Origin: JAFDCJ01 sp964527835
GTDB lineage: Bacteria; Desulfobacterota; Desulfobacteria; Desulfobacterales; JAFDCJ01
DNA length: 64,000 nucleotides
Direction: 5' to 3'
NCBI GenBank assembly: GCA_964527835.1
Contig: CAZGNV010000007.1
Location: 33,289 to 97,288 of the forward strand
Each line of letters begins with the position of its first letter. Within the stretch, counting starts at the first letter, position 1. The notes below the pieces were generated by a model. It saw nothing but the letters and a program-made list of their open reading frames with translations. It was not told the origin of the DNA and ran no database searches. The position numbers were made by a program, and so were the translations under genes. Shown here in pieces: positions 50,597-60,198 of this stretch.

Positions 50597-52870
50597 ATGT
50601 TCAAATTTGTTCGCAACCTGCGCTACAGCCTGGTGTCAAAGCTGATCGTCAGTGTCGGCCTGATTTTGCTGCTGATCATTTCGACCTGGGCCTATTTCAG
50701 CATTAAATACCAGCGCAAACGGCTGCAGCGGGAAATGGTGGCCGGCACCGAACGACTGGGAAACACCATCAAGCTGGGCACCCACTACGCCATGATGCTC
50801 AACTCCCGCGACGATATCAACCAGATCATCATGAATATCGGCCGGCAGAAAGGCATCGAAAACATCCGCATCTACAACAAGCAGGGCGAAATAAAATTTT
50901 CCAACCATCCGGATGAAGTCGATCGCACCACCAACATCAAATCCGAGGCCTGTGACATCTGCCATCGCTCCGATCCGCCCCTGGTCAATATCAGCCTTGA
51001 AAAACGCACCCGCATCTTCAAGGCCGCCCAGGGCCACCGCCTGCTCGGGATTATCAGCCCCATTTACAACGAGCCGGGATGCTCGACCAGCGACTGCCAT
51101 TTTCATTCCCCGGACAAAAAGGTGCTGGGAGCCCTGGATGTGGTGGTTTCGCTGGAGCAAACCGACGCGGAAATATTTTTCCTGGAAAAGGGGATTTTGG
51201 GGCTGGCGGCCGTGGCCTTCCTGGTCACTTCGGCGTTTATCCTGGTTTTTGTGCTGCGCTTCGTCAATCGGCCCATCCGGCGCCTGATCAGGGGCACCCG
51301 GGCGATTGCCAACGGCGACTATACCGGCAGCGTTGCAGTCGATCAGTACGATGAACTCGGACAGCTGGCCGAGGCCATCAATCAGATGAGCAGACAGATC
51401 GGCGAGAAACAGGCCGAAGTCGACGAGCAGCGCAAACGCTATCAGAACCTGTTCGAAACCGTCCCGTGCATTATCACCGTCCAGGATAAAAGCTACCGGC
51501 TGGTGGGTTATAACCGGGAGTTTGCCGAAAAATTCGATCCGAGTCCCGGTGATTACTGTTACCATGCTTACAAGGGACGGGATACAAAATGCCCCAACTG
51601 CCCGGTGGAAAAAACCTTCCAGGACGGCCAATCCCATTACAGCGAGGAGGTCGGCATCGGCAAGGACGGCCAGCCCACCTACTGGATTGTCCGCACTTCG
51701 GCCATCCGCAACGAGGCCGGTGAAATTGTGGCCGCCATGGAGATGAATCTGGACATCACCCACCGCAAGAAACTCGAACAGGAGCTGGCACGCTCCGAGC
51801 GAAAATACCATGATATTTTCAACAATATCCGCAACCCCATTTTCGTGCTGGATGCCGACAATCTTCAAATCATCGACTGCAATGAAAGTGTGAGCAGCGT
51901 GTACGGGTTTGACTGCCAGGAGCTTGTGGGGCGCTCATTCGGCGAACTTTTTCCGGCCGACGATCAGCAGCGCTATGCGCATGAGTTGAAAACGGCCTCG
52001 GTGATCAACCAGGTCAAGCAGATTCGCAAGGACGGGGTGCCGATTTTTGTGGACATCTGGACGTCGCCCTCCGAATATTCGGGAAAAGAAGTGCTGCTGG
52101 TGACCACCAGCGATATTACCGAGCGGCTTGAAACCGAGCAGCAGCTCATCCAGGCCAGCAAGATGGCCACCCTGGGAGAAATGGCCACCGGCGTTGCCCA
52201 TGAGTTGAACCAGCCCCTGGCGGTGATCAAAACCGCCAGCAGCTTTTTCATCAAGAAGATCAAGAACCGGGAGAAAATTCGAGACAACATTCTTTGCACC
52301 ATGGCCGAGGAAATCGACAGCCATGTGGACCGGGCCGCGCGCATCATCAATCACATGCGCCAGTTCGGGCGCAAGACCGAACAAAAATTCGAACCCATTG
52401 ACCTCAACGGCGTGCTGCTCAAATCATTTGAGATCTTCAGCCAGCAGTTGAAAGTCCGGGGCATCGAGGTGATCTGGGATCTGGACGATAACCTGCCGGC
52501 GGTGATGGCCGATGCCGGCCGGATGGAGCAGGTTTTTATCAATCTGCTGATCAACGCCCGCGACGCCATCGAAGAAAAGTGGGAATCGCGGCCCCACGGC
52601 AAAGGGGACAAAAAAATCACCCTCAGATCAAGCACCCGCAGGGGTCAGGTCGTCGTTGAGGTCGAAGACACCGGTGCCGGCGTGCCCGGGGAAATCGCCG
52701 AGAAAATTTTCGAGCCTTTTTTCACCACCAAGGAGGTCGGCAAGGGCACCGGGCTGGGACTTTCCATCAGCTACCGCATTGTCCAGGATTTTGGCGGATC
52801 GATTCAGGTGGCTTCGAAGCTGAGGGCAGGAGCCCGGTTTGTGCTTACTTTTCCGGCTGTTGAGGAATAA
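50597..52870 (+). CDS. Membrane histidine kinase with periplasmic cytochrome c-like sensor
   Basis: 757 residues. Membrane helix 1 about 12-35, periplasmic sensor about 36-195, helix 2 about 197-220, HAMP, two PAS domains (the first with KCPNCPVEKTFQDG), HisKA H-box GVAHELNQPLAVIKTAS (His about 534) and HATPase (NLLINARDAI, EDTGAGVPGEI, GTGLGLSISYRIV). The sensor carries CDICH (about residue 118) and CSTSDCH (about 160), that is CxxCH and Cx4CH, both haem c motifs known from cytochrome c3. It probably senses periplasmic redox state, fitting its place behind hmc. The ATG is four bases after the preceding stop. Confidence 0.9.
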   Translation: MFKFVRNLRYSLVSKLIVSVGLILLLIISTWAYFSIKYQRKRLQREMVAGTERLGNTIKLGTHYAMMLNSRDDINQIIMNIGRQKGIENIRIYNKQGEIKFSNHPDEVDRTTNIKSEACDICHRSDPPLVNISLEKRTRIFKAAQGHRLLGIISPIYNEPGCSTSDCHFHSPDKKVLGALDVVVSLEQTDAEIFFLEKGILGLAAVAFLVTSAFILVFVLRFVNRPIRRLIRGTRAIANGDYTGSVAVDQYDELGQLAEAINQMSRQIGEKQAEVDEQRKRYQNLFETVPCIITVQDKSYRLVGYNREFAEKFDPSPGDYCYHAYKGRDTKCPNCPVEKTFQDGQSHYSEEVGIGKDGQPTYWIVRTSAIRNEAGEIVAAMEMNLDITHRKKLEQELARSERKYHDIFNNIRNPIFVLDADNLQIIDCNESVSSVYGFDCQELVGRSFGELFPADDQQRYAHELKTASVINQVKQIRKDGVPIFVDIWTSPSEYSGKEVLLVTTSDITERLETEQQLIQASKMATLGEMATGVAHELNQPLAVIKTASSFFIKKIKNREKIRDNILCTMAEEIDSHVDRAARIINHMRQFGRKTEQKFEPIDLNGVLLKSFEIFSQQLKVRGIEVIWDLDDNLPAVMADAGRMEQVFINLLINARDAIEEKWESRPHGKGDKKITLRSSTRRGQVVVEVEDTGAGVPGEIAEKIFEPFFTTKEVGKGTGLGLSISYRIVQDFGGSIQVASKLRAGARFVLTFPAVEE

Positions 52871-52878
52871 ATCAGCAT

Positions 52879-54012
52879 ATGGAAAACACGATTTTGCTGG
52901 TCGATGATGAGGCGGGAATTCGCAAGGTTCTGGCCATTGCGCTTGAAGACAGCGGCTATGAAGTGCACACCGCTGAAAACGGGCGCGAGGCGCTGGAAAT
53001 TTTCAAAAAACTGGCTCCGCCCATCGTGCTGACGGACATCAAGATGCCGGACATGGACGGCATTGAGCTGCTGCGCCACCTCAAGGAGCTGAACCCGGAA
53101 ACCGAGGTCATCATGTTCACGGGCCACGGCGATATGGATCTGGCAATCAAAAGCCTGAAATACGATGCCACTGATTTCGTCACCAAGCCGATTCACGACG
53201 AGGTGCTGGCGATTGCCCTCAAACGCGCCCGGGAGCGGATTGCACTGCGCCGCCAGTTGCAGCAGTACACCGAAAACCTGGAGCAGCTGGTGGAGGAAAA
53301 GACGCGCCAGCTCATAGAGGCCGAACGGATGGCGGCCGTGGGCCAGATCGTCACGGAACTGTCCCATGCCATCAAAAATATCGCCAACGGCCTGAAGGGC
53401 AGCATTTTCGTACTCAACAAGGGCATCGAGCTGGACAACAAAAAATACCTGCGCCAAGGCTGGCAGATGGTGGCCGACAATGTGGAGCGCATCAAGAACA
53501 TGTCCCTGGATCTGCTGGCCTACGGCAAGTACGCCGGGGCGAAGTTCGCCGCCGGCGATCCCAATGCCCCGGCGCGCCAGGTATTCGAGCTGATGGCTTC
53601 AAAGGCTGCCGGGCTGGGAATCGACCTGCAGCTGGAGCTTGACGAGCAGCTCCCATTGCTGGCTTACGATGCCGAAGGCATTTACCGCTGCCTGTTGAAT
53701 CTTGTGGAAAACGCCCTGGATGCCTGCCGGCAGGACACGGTTGAGGAGCCGGACAAAACCGTTGTGATCCGAACGCAAAAAACCGGGTCCGGGGGAGTGC
53801 AATACCAGGTGATCGATACCGGCATTGGAATGGATGAGGGTGTGCAGGGCAGGATATTTCAAAACTTTTTCAGCACCAAGGGGATCCAGGGAACCGGCAT
53901 CGGGTTGATGATGGTCAAAAAGATCGTCGATCTGCACGGCGGCGTTGTCGATGTTCAATCACAAAAAGGTTCGGGCACCACCGTGACCATCAAACTGCCT
54001 GCCGGGACGTGA
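52879..54012 (+). CDS. Receiver-histidine kinase hybrid without PAS
   Basis: 377 residues. Receiver (LLVDDEAGIRKVLAIALEDS; phospho-Asp in VLTDIKMPDMDG; FVTKPIHDE), coiled coil (QQYTENLEQLVEEKTRQLIE), H-box VTELSHAIKNIANGLKGS and ATPase domain (NLVENALDACRQD, GTGIGLMMVKKIV). It looks like a shorter copy of the protein at 48655 with the PAS domains absent: the receiver and coiled-coil parts match closely. No output domain. It starts eight bases after the haem kinase gene and is the last member of the signalling cluster, likely taking its phosphate from that kinase. Confidence 0.9.
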   Translation: MENTILLVDDEAGIRKVLAIALEDSGYEVHTAENGREALEIFKKLAPPIVLTDIKMPDMDGIELLRHLKELNPETEVIMFTGHGDMDLAIKSLKYDATDFVTKPIHDEVLAIALKRARERIALRRQLQQYTENLEQLVEEKTRQLIEAERMAAVGQIVTELSHAIKNIANGLKGSIFVLNKGIELDNKKYLRQGWQMVADNVERIKNMSLDLLAYGKYAGAKFAAGDPNAPARQVFELMASKAAGLGIDLQLELDEQLPLLAYDAEGIYRCLLNLVENALDACRQDTVEEPDKTVVIRTQKTGSGGVQYQVIDTGIGMDEGVQGRIFQNFFSTKGIQGTGIGLMMVKKIVDLHGGVVDVQSQKGSGTTVTIKLPAGT

Positions 54013-54088
54013 TCCTGCCTGACCCGCCATCCATCTCTGCCGCGGGCTGCCAAACCTTCCACGGGCGTTTCCAAATTACTGAAATACC

Positions 54089-54117
54089 TTGACACTTTCC
54101 TGTGCGATTGATAATTT
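54089..54117 (+). promoter_or_regulatory. Probable sigma70 promoter of the fumarase gene
   Basis: TTGACA, exactly 17 bases, then TAATTT, in an AT-rich stretch. The leader to the ATG is about 170 bases. Nothing else is recognised in 54013-54294. Confidence 0.6.
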
Positions 54118-54294
54118 AAAATTTTTAAACATTATTACTCGTGTTTCACATCCACTCCTTTGACAGCTCATACAGCTACGGAATTTCAAGCGTTGGCTCA
54201 ATAAGCAGATGGGAAACCTGAACCAGACCGCGAGCGCCGAGCCCGCGGTTTGCAGCGGGGACCTTCATCCCACATTTTGCAGCCGGAGTCTCGG

Positions 54295-55905
54295 ATGACC
54301 GAATTTAACTACCGACCGATGCTGCCCCTTGGCCAGGACGACACCGAATATCGTCAGCTGACAGACGGGCATGTATCGGTTGCAAGCTTTGAAGGCCGGG
54401 ATGTGCTCAAAGTGTCCGCCGCCGGGTTGACTCATCTGGCCCAGCAGGCATTTTACGATGCTGCCCACCTGCTGCGGCCAGCGCATCTCGAGCAGCTGGC
54501 GGCCATTTTTGACGATCCCCAAGGCTCGGCCAACGACCGTTATGTGGCCCTGGAGCTGCTCAAAAACGCCGTGATCGCCGCCGACGGAGTTTTCCCCATG
54601 TGCCAGGATACCGGTACGGCCGTGATTATCGGCAAAAAAGGGCAGCAGGTCTGGACCGACGGGGCCGATGAACAGGCCCTTTCCAAGGGGGTTTTCAAGG
54701 CCTATACGGAAGACAACCTGCGCTACTCCCAGAACGCGCCGCTGAGCATGTATGAGGAGCAAAACACGGGATGCAACCTGCCGGCCCAGATCGAGCTGTA
54801 TGCCGCTGACGGGGATCAATACCGGTTCTTGTTTCTGGCCAAAGGCGGAGGATCGGCCAACAAGACCTACCTGTACCAGGAAACCAAGGCCGTCTTGACA
54901 CCCGAAAAGCTGCTGGACTTTATGATCGCCAAAATGAAAACCCTCGGCACGGCGGCCTGCCCCCCTTATCACCTGGCCTTTGTGATCGGCGGCACCTCCG
55001 CCGAGTTCAACCTGAAAACCGTGAAGCTGGCCAGCGCCAGGTACCTGGACAGCCTGCCGACCAGCGGCAGTGAAGCCGGCCATGCCTTTCGCGACCTTGA
55101 GCTTGAAGCACAACTGCTCGAAGCCTCCCGGCAGCTTGGCATCGGCGCCCAGTTCGGCGGCCGGCATTTCTGCCTGGACACCCGCGTAATCCGCCTGCCG
55201 CGCCACGGTGCGTCCTGTCCCATCGGCCTGGGGGTCAGCTGCAGCGCGGATCGCAACATCAAAGGCAAGATCACCCGGCAGGGGCTTTTTCTGGAAAAAC
55301 TTGAAACCGATCCGGCCCGCTACCTGCCGCAGGTAGACGATGCAGGAGTCGATGCGGTGCCGGTGGATCTGAACCGGCCCATGGATGCAATCCGGCAGCA
55401 GCTCAGCCGGTATCCGGTGGCCACCGCCCTGCGGCTGACGGGCAAAATCGTGGTGGCCCGCGACATCGCCCACGCCAGGCTCAAACAACGCCTGGATGCC
55501 GGCCATCCCCTGCCGGATTATTTCAAAAATCACATTATCTACTACGCGGGGCCCGCCAAGACTCCGCCCGGCCATCCGTCCGGATCCTTCGGGCCCACAA
55601 CGGCGGGCCGCATGGATCCTTATGTGCCGGTTTTCCAGGCGGCCGGCGGGTCGCTGGTCATGCTGGCCAAGGGCAACCGCTCGAAAACCGTCACTGATGC
55701 CTGCCGGCAATACGGCGGGTTCTATCTTGGGTCCATCGGCGGTCCGGCCGCCCGGCTCGGCAAGGAATGCATTCGCGACGTGGAATTGATCGAGTTTGCC
55801 GAACTGGGAATGGAAGCCATTTACCGCATCACCGTAACGGACTTTCCGGCTTTTATCATCGTCGATGATAAGGGCAACGATTTTTTCGCCAACCTGTTAA
55901 CCTGA
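54295..55905 (+). CDS. Class I fumarate hydratase, single-chain (FumA/FumB type)
   Basis: 536 residues, combining alpha and beta parts. It interconverts fumarate and malate with a [4Fe-4S] cluster in the cytoplasm. Cluster Cys and active-site regions: GVFPMCQDTGTAVI, SMYEEQNTGCNLPAQIELYA and HGASCPIGLGVSCSADRNIK. The C-terminal beta part has FGPTTAGRMDPYVP and VMLAKGNRSKTVTDAC. GGAG stands six bases before the ATG. It is oxygen-sensitive as a class, fitting an anaerobe. PFOR follows 23 bases after the stop, so the two probably form an operon of central carbon metabolism. Confidence 0.93.
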   Translation: MTEFNYRPMLPLGQDDTEYRQLTDGHVSVASFEGRDVLKVSAAGLTHLAQQAFYDAAHLLRPAHLEQLAAIFDDPQGSANDRYVALELLKNAVIAADGVFPMCQDTGTAVIIGKKGQQVWTDGADEQALSKGVFKAYTEDNLRYSQNAPLSMYEEQNTGCNLPAQIELYAADGDQYRFLFLAKGGGSANKTYLYQETKAVLTPEKLLDFMIAKMKTLGTAACPPYHLAFVIGGTSAEFNLKTVKLASARYLDSLPTSGSEAGHAFRDLELEAQLLEASRQLGIGAQFGGRHFCLDTRVIRLPRHGASCPIGLGVSCSADRNIKGKITRQGLFLEKLETDPARYLPQVDDAGVDAVPVDLNRPMDAIRQQLSRYPVATALRLTGKIVVARDIAHARLKQRLDAGHPLPDYFKNHIIYYAGPAKTPPGHPSGSFGPTTAGRMDPYVPVFQAAGGSLVMLAKGNRSKTVTDACRQYGGFYLGSIGGPAARLGKECIRDVELIEFAELGMEAIYRITVTDFPAFIIVDDKGNDFFANLLT

Positions 55906-55928
55906 ATGAGAACCAAAGGAGTATTTTT

Positions 55929-58900
55929 ATGGCAGCTAAAATGAAAACCATGGATGGAAATACCGCCGCGGCCCATGTGGCTTACGCCATGAGCGATGTG
56001 GCCACGATTTATCCGATCACACCCTCTTCGCCCATCGGAGAGATCGCCGATGAATGGGCGGCTTCCGGCCGCAAGAACATATTCGGCCAAACCATGACGG
56101 TGCGCGAGATGCAGTCCGAAGCCGGGGCCGCCGCCGGCATGCATGGATCCCTGGCAGCCGGGGCGTTGACCACCACCTTCACGGCCTCCCAAGGGCTGCT
56201 GCTGATGATTCCCAACATGTATAAAATTTCCGGGGAAATTTTGCCGGGGGTGATGCATGTCACCGCCCGGGCCGTGGCCGCCCATGCCCTGTCGATTTTC
56301 GGCGATCACCAGGACGTGATGGCGGTGCGCCAGACCGGCTTTGCCCTGCTGGCATCGGCCTCGGTGCAGGAAGTCATGGACCTGGGACTGGTGGCCCACC
56401 TGGCGGCCATCGAGGCCAGTGTGCCTTTCGTCCATTTTTTCGACGGCTTTCGCACTTCCCATGAAATTCAAAAAATTGAAGTCATCGATTACAATGACAT
56501 GGCCGCCCTGACCAACTTTGATGCCCTGGCCCGCTTCCGCGCCCGGGGGGTGAACCCCGAGCGCCCCGAGCTGCGGGGAACGGCCCAGAACCCGGACATC
56601 TACTTTCAGGGACGCGAAGCCGCCAACGCTTACTACCTGAAGGTGGCGGGTATTGTCGGTGACTACATGAAAAAGGTGGGGGACCTGACCGGCCGCCGCT
56701 ACAAACTCTTTGACTATGTCGGGGATCCCAAGGCCGAGCGCATCATTGTGGCCATGGGATCTGCCTGTGAAACCATCGAGGAAGTCATCCATTACCTCGG
56801 CGAGCAGGGCGAAAAAGTCGGTCTGGTCAAGGTGCGCCTGTACCGACCCTTTTCAGCCGCCGACCTGATGGCCGCCATTCCCGCTGCGGCGACGACCATC
56901 ACCGTACTGGATCGCACCAAGGAAGCCGGGGCCCTGGGAGATCCCCTGTACATGGATGTCTGCACGGCGCTGCTGGAGCAGGGCCGGGCCGCCCGGGTTT
57001 TGGGCGGACGCTACGGGCTGGGATCCAAGGAATTCAACCCGGCCATGGTGATGGCCGTTTTTGACAACATGCAAGCCGACAGCCCAAAGAATCATTTCAC
57101 CGTCGGCATCATTGACGATGTTACCCACACGTCCCTGGAGGTGGGAGAAAGCCTGGATGTGACGCCGTCCGGCACGGTCCAGTGCAAGTTTTGGGGGCTG
57201 GGGGCGGACGGCACGGTGGGCGCCAACAAAAGTGCCATTAAAATCATCGGTGATCACACCGACATGTACGCCCAGGCCTATTTCGCCTATGATTCCAAAA
57301 AATCCGGCGGGATCACCATCTCACACCTGAGATTCGGCCACAAGCCGATCCAGTCCACCTATCTGATCGACAGTGCCGACTACGTCGCCTGCCACAAGGA
57401 CAACTACGTCGAGATTTACGACGTGCTGGAGGGCATCAAAGAGGGCGGAATTTTTGTTCTCAATTCCGCCTGGAGCCCGGAAGAAATGGAAGCCAAGCTG
57501 CCGGCTGCCATGCGCCGCACTATTGCCCGCAAAAAGCTTAAATTCTACAACATTGATGCGGTGGCCATCGCCGGTGAAGTGGGACTGGGCGGGCGCATCA
57601 ACATGATCATGCAAACCGCCTTTTTCAAACTGGCCAATGTGATTCCGGTGGACGAAGCGATCGCCTATCTCAAGGACCAGATCCAGCAAATGTTCGCCAA
57701 AAAAAGCCAGAAGATCGTGGACATGAACATCGCCGCCGTGGACAAGACCCTGGAGCACCTGGTTCAAATCGACTACCCGGCCACCTGGGCCGAGGCCGAT
57801 GAGCAGGCGCCGAGCGGCAAGGACGAGCCGGATTTCGTGAAAAACGTCATGCGGCCCATCCTGGCCCAGCAGGGCGACAAACTGCCGGTCAGTGCTTTTG
57901 CCCCCGACGGCATTTTTCCGGTGGCCACTTCCAGGTATGAAAAACGGGGGGTGGCCATCAATGTGCCGCAATGGATCATGGAAAACTGCATTCAATGCAA
58001 CCAGTGCGCCATGGTCTGTCCCCATGCCGCCATCCGTCCGGTGCTGCTGACCGAAGACGAACTGGCCGGGGCCCCCGAGGGCTTTGAGGCCAAAAAGGCA
58101 GTGGGCAAGGACTTGAAGGGGTACTACTTTCGCATCCAGGTCTACACCCTGGACTGTCTGGGCTGTGGCAACTGTGCGGACATCTGCCCGTCCAAGAAAA
58201 AGGCCCTGGCCATGAAGCCCCTGGAGACCCAGACGGCCACGCAGGTGCCCCTGGAGGAGTTCAGCGGGCAGGTGCCGCCGCGCGATGACCTGGTGGCGCG
58301 CAACACGGTCAAGGGCAGCCAGTTCTGCCAGCCTTTGCTGGAGTTCTCCGGAGCATGTGCCGGTTGCGGGGAAACCCCTTATGCCAAGCTGGTGACCCAG
58401 CTGTTTGGCGAACGCATGATCATCGGCAATGCCACCGGCTGCAGCTCCATCTGGGGCGGTTCGGCGCCGGCAGTTCCCTACTGTGTCAACAAGGACGGAT
58501 TCGGCCCCACCTGGGGCAATTCGCTGTTTGAAGATCCCGCCGAATTTACTTACGGCATGCTGGTGGGGATTTTTCAGCAGCGTCGCAAGCTGGCCCAGCT
58601 GATGCGCGAAGCCCTTGAGGGCGATGTGCCCGGCGAGGTCAAGGAGGCGCTGCAGGCCTGGTTGGACAACATGAACGATGCCGCCGGCTCGCGCAAAACC
58701 GGCGACCGGCTAAAGGCACTGCTGCCGTCTAACGCGGACAACCCGCTGCTGGCGCAAATCGCCGCCATGGCCGGGCTTTTTACCAAAAAATCATTCTGGA
58801 TATTTGCCGGTGACGGGGCCGCCTATGACATCGGATTCGGAGGCGTCGACCATGTCCTGGCCAGCGGTGAAGACATCAATATGCTCGTGTTTGACACCGA

Positions 58901-59474
58901 GGTGTACTCTAACACCGGCGGGCAGTCTTCAAAAGCCACGCCCACCGGATCGGTGGCCAAGTTTGCCGCCTCCGGCAAAAAAACGCCCAAAAAGGAAATG
59001 GGCCGCATGATGATGAGCTACGGATATATATACGTGGCCAGTGTGGCCATGGGAGCGAACAAGCAGCAGCTGATCAAGGCCCTGGTGGAGGCCGAAAGCT
59101 ATCCCGGCCCGTCATTGATCCTGGCCTACTCCCCGTGCATTAACCAGGGCATCCTGGCGGGCATGGGCAAAAGCCAGGAGGAATCAAAACTGGCCGTGCA
59201 GTGCGGTTACTGGCCGCTGTACCGGTACAATCCAGCCCTGAAAGCCGAAGGCCAAAACCCCTTTATCCTGGATTCCAAGAAACCCGACGGCAGCCTGCGG
59301 CAGTTTCTGCAGGGAGAAATCCGCTATGCGTCGTTGATGCGAACCTTTCCAGCCGAAGCCGAGCGTCTGCAGGCCATGCTCGAAGAGCAGTTCAACCGGC
59401 GCTACGAAGAGCTGGCATTGATGGCCGATCCGACGCTGGTCTGCAAACAGGAAGAGGCCGAGGCCACCGAATAG
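55929..59474 (+). CDS. nifJ: Pyruvate:ferredoxin (flavodoxin) oxidoreductase, fused form
   Basis: 1181 residues, single-chain PFOR of the NifJ/Por type. It oxidises pyruvate with CoA to acetyl-CoA and CO2 and gives electrons to ferredoxin. Domain order: pyrimidine-binding TPP half (MSDVATIYPITPSSPIGEIA), gamma domain, two-cluster ferredoxin domain (CIQCNQCAMVCPHA and CLGCGNCADICPSKKKALAM), then the TPP-diphosphate domain with the third cluster (SGACAGCGETPYAKL) and GDGAAYDIGFGGVDHVLASG. AAGGAG stands seven bases before the ATG. A good terminator follows. Confidence 0.97.
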   Translation: MAAKMKTMDGNTAAAHVAYAMSDVATIYPITPSSPIGEIADEWAASGRKNIFGQTMTVREMQSEAGAAAGMHGSLAAGALTTTFTASQGLLLMIPNMYKISGEILPGVMHVTARAVAAHALSIFGDHQDVMAVRQTGFALLASASVQEVMDLGLVAHLAAIEASVPFVHFFDGFRTSHEIQKIEVIDYNDMAALTNFDALARFRARGVNPERPELRGTAQNPDIYFQGREAANAYYLKVAGIVGDYMKKVGDLTGRRYKLFDYVGDPKAERIIVAMGSACETIEEVIHYLGEQGEKVGLVKVRLYRPFSAADLMAAIPAAATTITVLDRTKEAGALGDPLYMDVCTALLEQGRAARVLGGRYGLGSKEFNPAMVMAVFDNMQADSPKNHFTVGIIDDVTHTSLEVGESLDVTPSGTVQCKFWGLGADGTVGANKSAIKIIGDHTDMYAQAYFAYDSKKSGGITISHLRFGHKPIQSTYLIDSADYVACHKDNYVEIYDVLEGIKEGGIFVLNSAWSPEEMEAKLPAAMRRTIARKKLKFYNIDAVAIAGEVGLGGRINMIMQTAFFKLANVIPVDEAIAYLKDQIQQMFAKKSQKIVDMNIAAVDKTLEHLVQIDYPATWAEADEQAPSGKDEPDFVKNVMRPILAQQGDKLPVSAFAPDGIFPVATSRYEKRGVAINVPQWIMENCIQCNQCAMVCPHAAIRPVLLTEDELAGAPEGFEAKKAVGKDLKGYYFRIQVYTLDCLGCGNCADICPSKKKALAMKPLETQTATQVPLEEFSGQVPPRDDLVARNTVKGSQFCQPLLEFSGACAGCGETPYAKLVTQLFGERMIIGNATGCSSIWGGSAPAVPYCVNKDGFGPTWGNSLFEDPAEFTYGMLVGIFQQRRKLAQLMREALEGDVPGEVKEALQAWLDNMNDAAGSRKTGDRLKALLPSNADNPLLAQIAAMAGLFTKKSFWIFAGDGAAYDIGFGGVDHVLASGEDINMLVFDTEVYSNTGGQSSKATPTGSVAKFAASGKKTPKKEMGRMMMSYGYIYVASVAMGANKQQLIKALVEAESYPGPSLILAYSPCINQGILAGMGKSQEESKLAVQCGYWPLYRYNPALKAEGQNPFILDSKKPDGSLRQFLQGEIRYASLMRTFPAEAERLQAMLEEQFNRRYEELALMADPTLVCKQEEAEATE

Positions 59475-59498
59475 GTTTTTAAAAAGTGCCAATATCAG

Positions 59499-59529
59499 AA
59501 GCCGCCGGGAAGACGCCGGCGGCTTTTTT
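59499..59529 (+). terminator. Terminator of the fumarase-PFOR operon
   Basis: Ten-pair stem AAGCCGCCGG/CCGGCGGCTT followed by T6, 24 bases after the PFOR stop. Confidence 0.85.
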
Positions 59530-59560
59530 GCGTTGAGGCCAAAATGGGAGGTATCCTGCC

Positions 59561-60172
59561 ATGATCGGCATCATGGCCGACAGCCACGGGCAGCCCGACA
59601 CCATCGCAGCGGCCCTGGCGCTGTTTGAACGCCAGGCCTGCCGGCGCATCTATCACCTGGGCGATGTGTGCGACTCGGCGCATCCCGAAACGGCCGCGGC
59701 CTGTCTGCGGCCGTTGATGCAGCGCCGGGTGGTCACCCTGCGGGGCAACAACGATCACACCCTGCTGGCCAGCCAGCGGGGACGCAACGACTCATCGCTG
59801 CCGCCGCCGGTGCAGGATTACCTGGACAGCCTTGCCCTGGTCGCAGAATATCAGAATGCCGTTTTTGCCCATTCACTGCCGTTTGCCCGCGAGCTGGGGC
59901 TGTCGAGCATGATCCGGGATATGGGGGCGGCCGAAACCCACCGCTTTTGTGATGAGTTTCCCCACAAAATACTTTTCCGGGGCCACAGCCACGCTCCCCG
60001 GATCACCTGGCGGCGCAACCGGCAGCTCGAGTCCCGGGATCTGCAGGTCGGAAGGCCTTTGGGTTTGAAGGGAAAACTGCCCGTAGTGGTCACTTGCGGG
60101 GCCCTGACCCGGCAGCTTTGCATGATCTGGCAGCCCGGCGAAGACCGCATTGAGCTGCTGGCGCTAAGCTGA
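59561..60172 (+). CDS. YfcE-type metallophosphoesterase
   Basis: 203 residues. Two-metal calcineurin-like site: MADSHGQPDTI (DxH), YHLGDVCDS (GD), LRGNNDHTLL (GNND/H) and FRGHSHAPRI (GHxH). The length and motif spacing fit the small YfcE/MJ0936 phosphodiesterases. Natural substrate unknown. AGGTATCCTGCC precedes the ATG. It is transcribed toward the minus-strand three-gene unit. Confidence 0.9.
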   Translation: MIGIMADSHGQPDTIAAALALFERQACRRIYHLGDVCDSAHPETAAACLRPLMQRRVVTLRGNNDHTLLASQRGRNDSSLPPPVQDYLDSLALVAEYQNAVFAHSLPFARELGLSSMIRDMGAAETHRFCDEFPHKILFRGHSHAPRITWRRNRQLESRDLQVGRPLGLKGKLPVVVTCGALTRQLCMIWQPGEDRIELLALS

Positions 60173-60198
60173 GGGTTTACCAAAACTTGAAGGCGGGT

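Noticed and set aside
50636..51868. Minus-strand frame of 410 codons opposite the haem kinase
   Set aside because: Shadow of a well-defined kinase gene; no start signals.
54265..55710. Minus-strand frame of 481 codons opposite fumarase
   Set aside because: Antisense to a complete class I fumarase; no family similarity.
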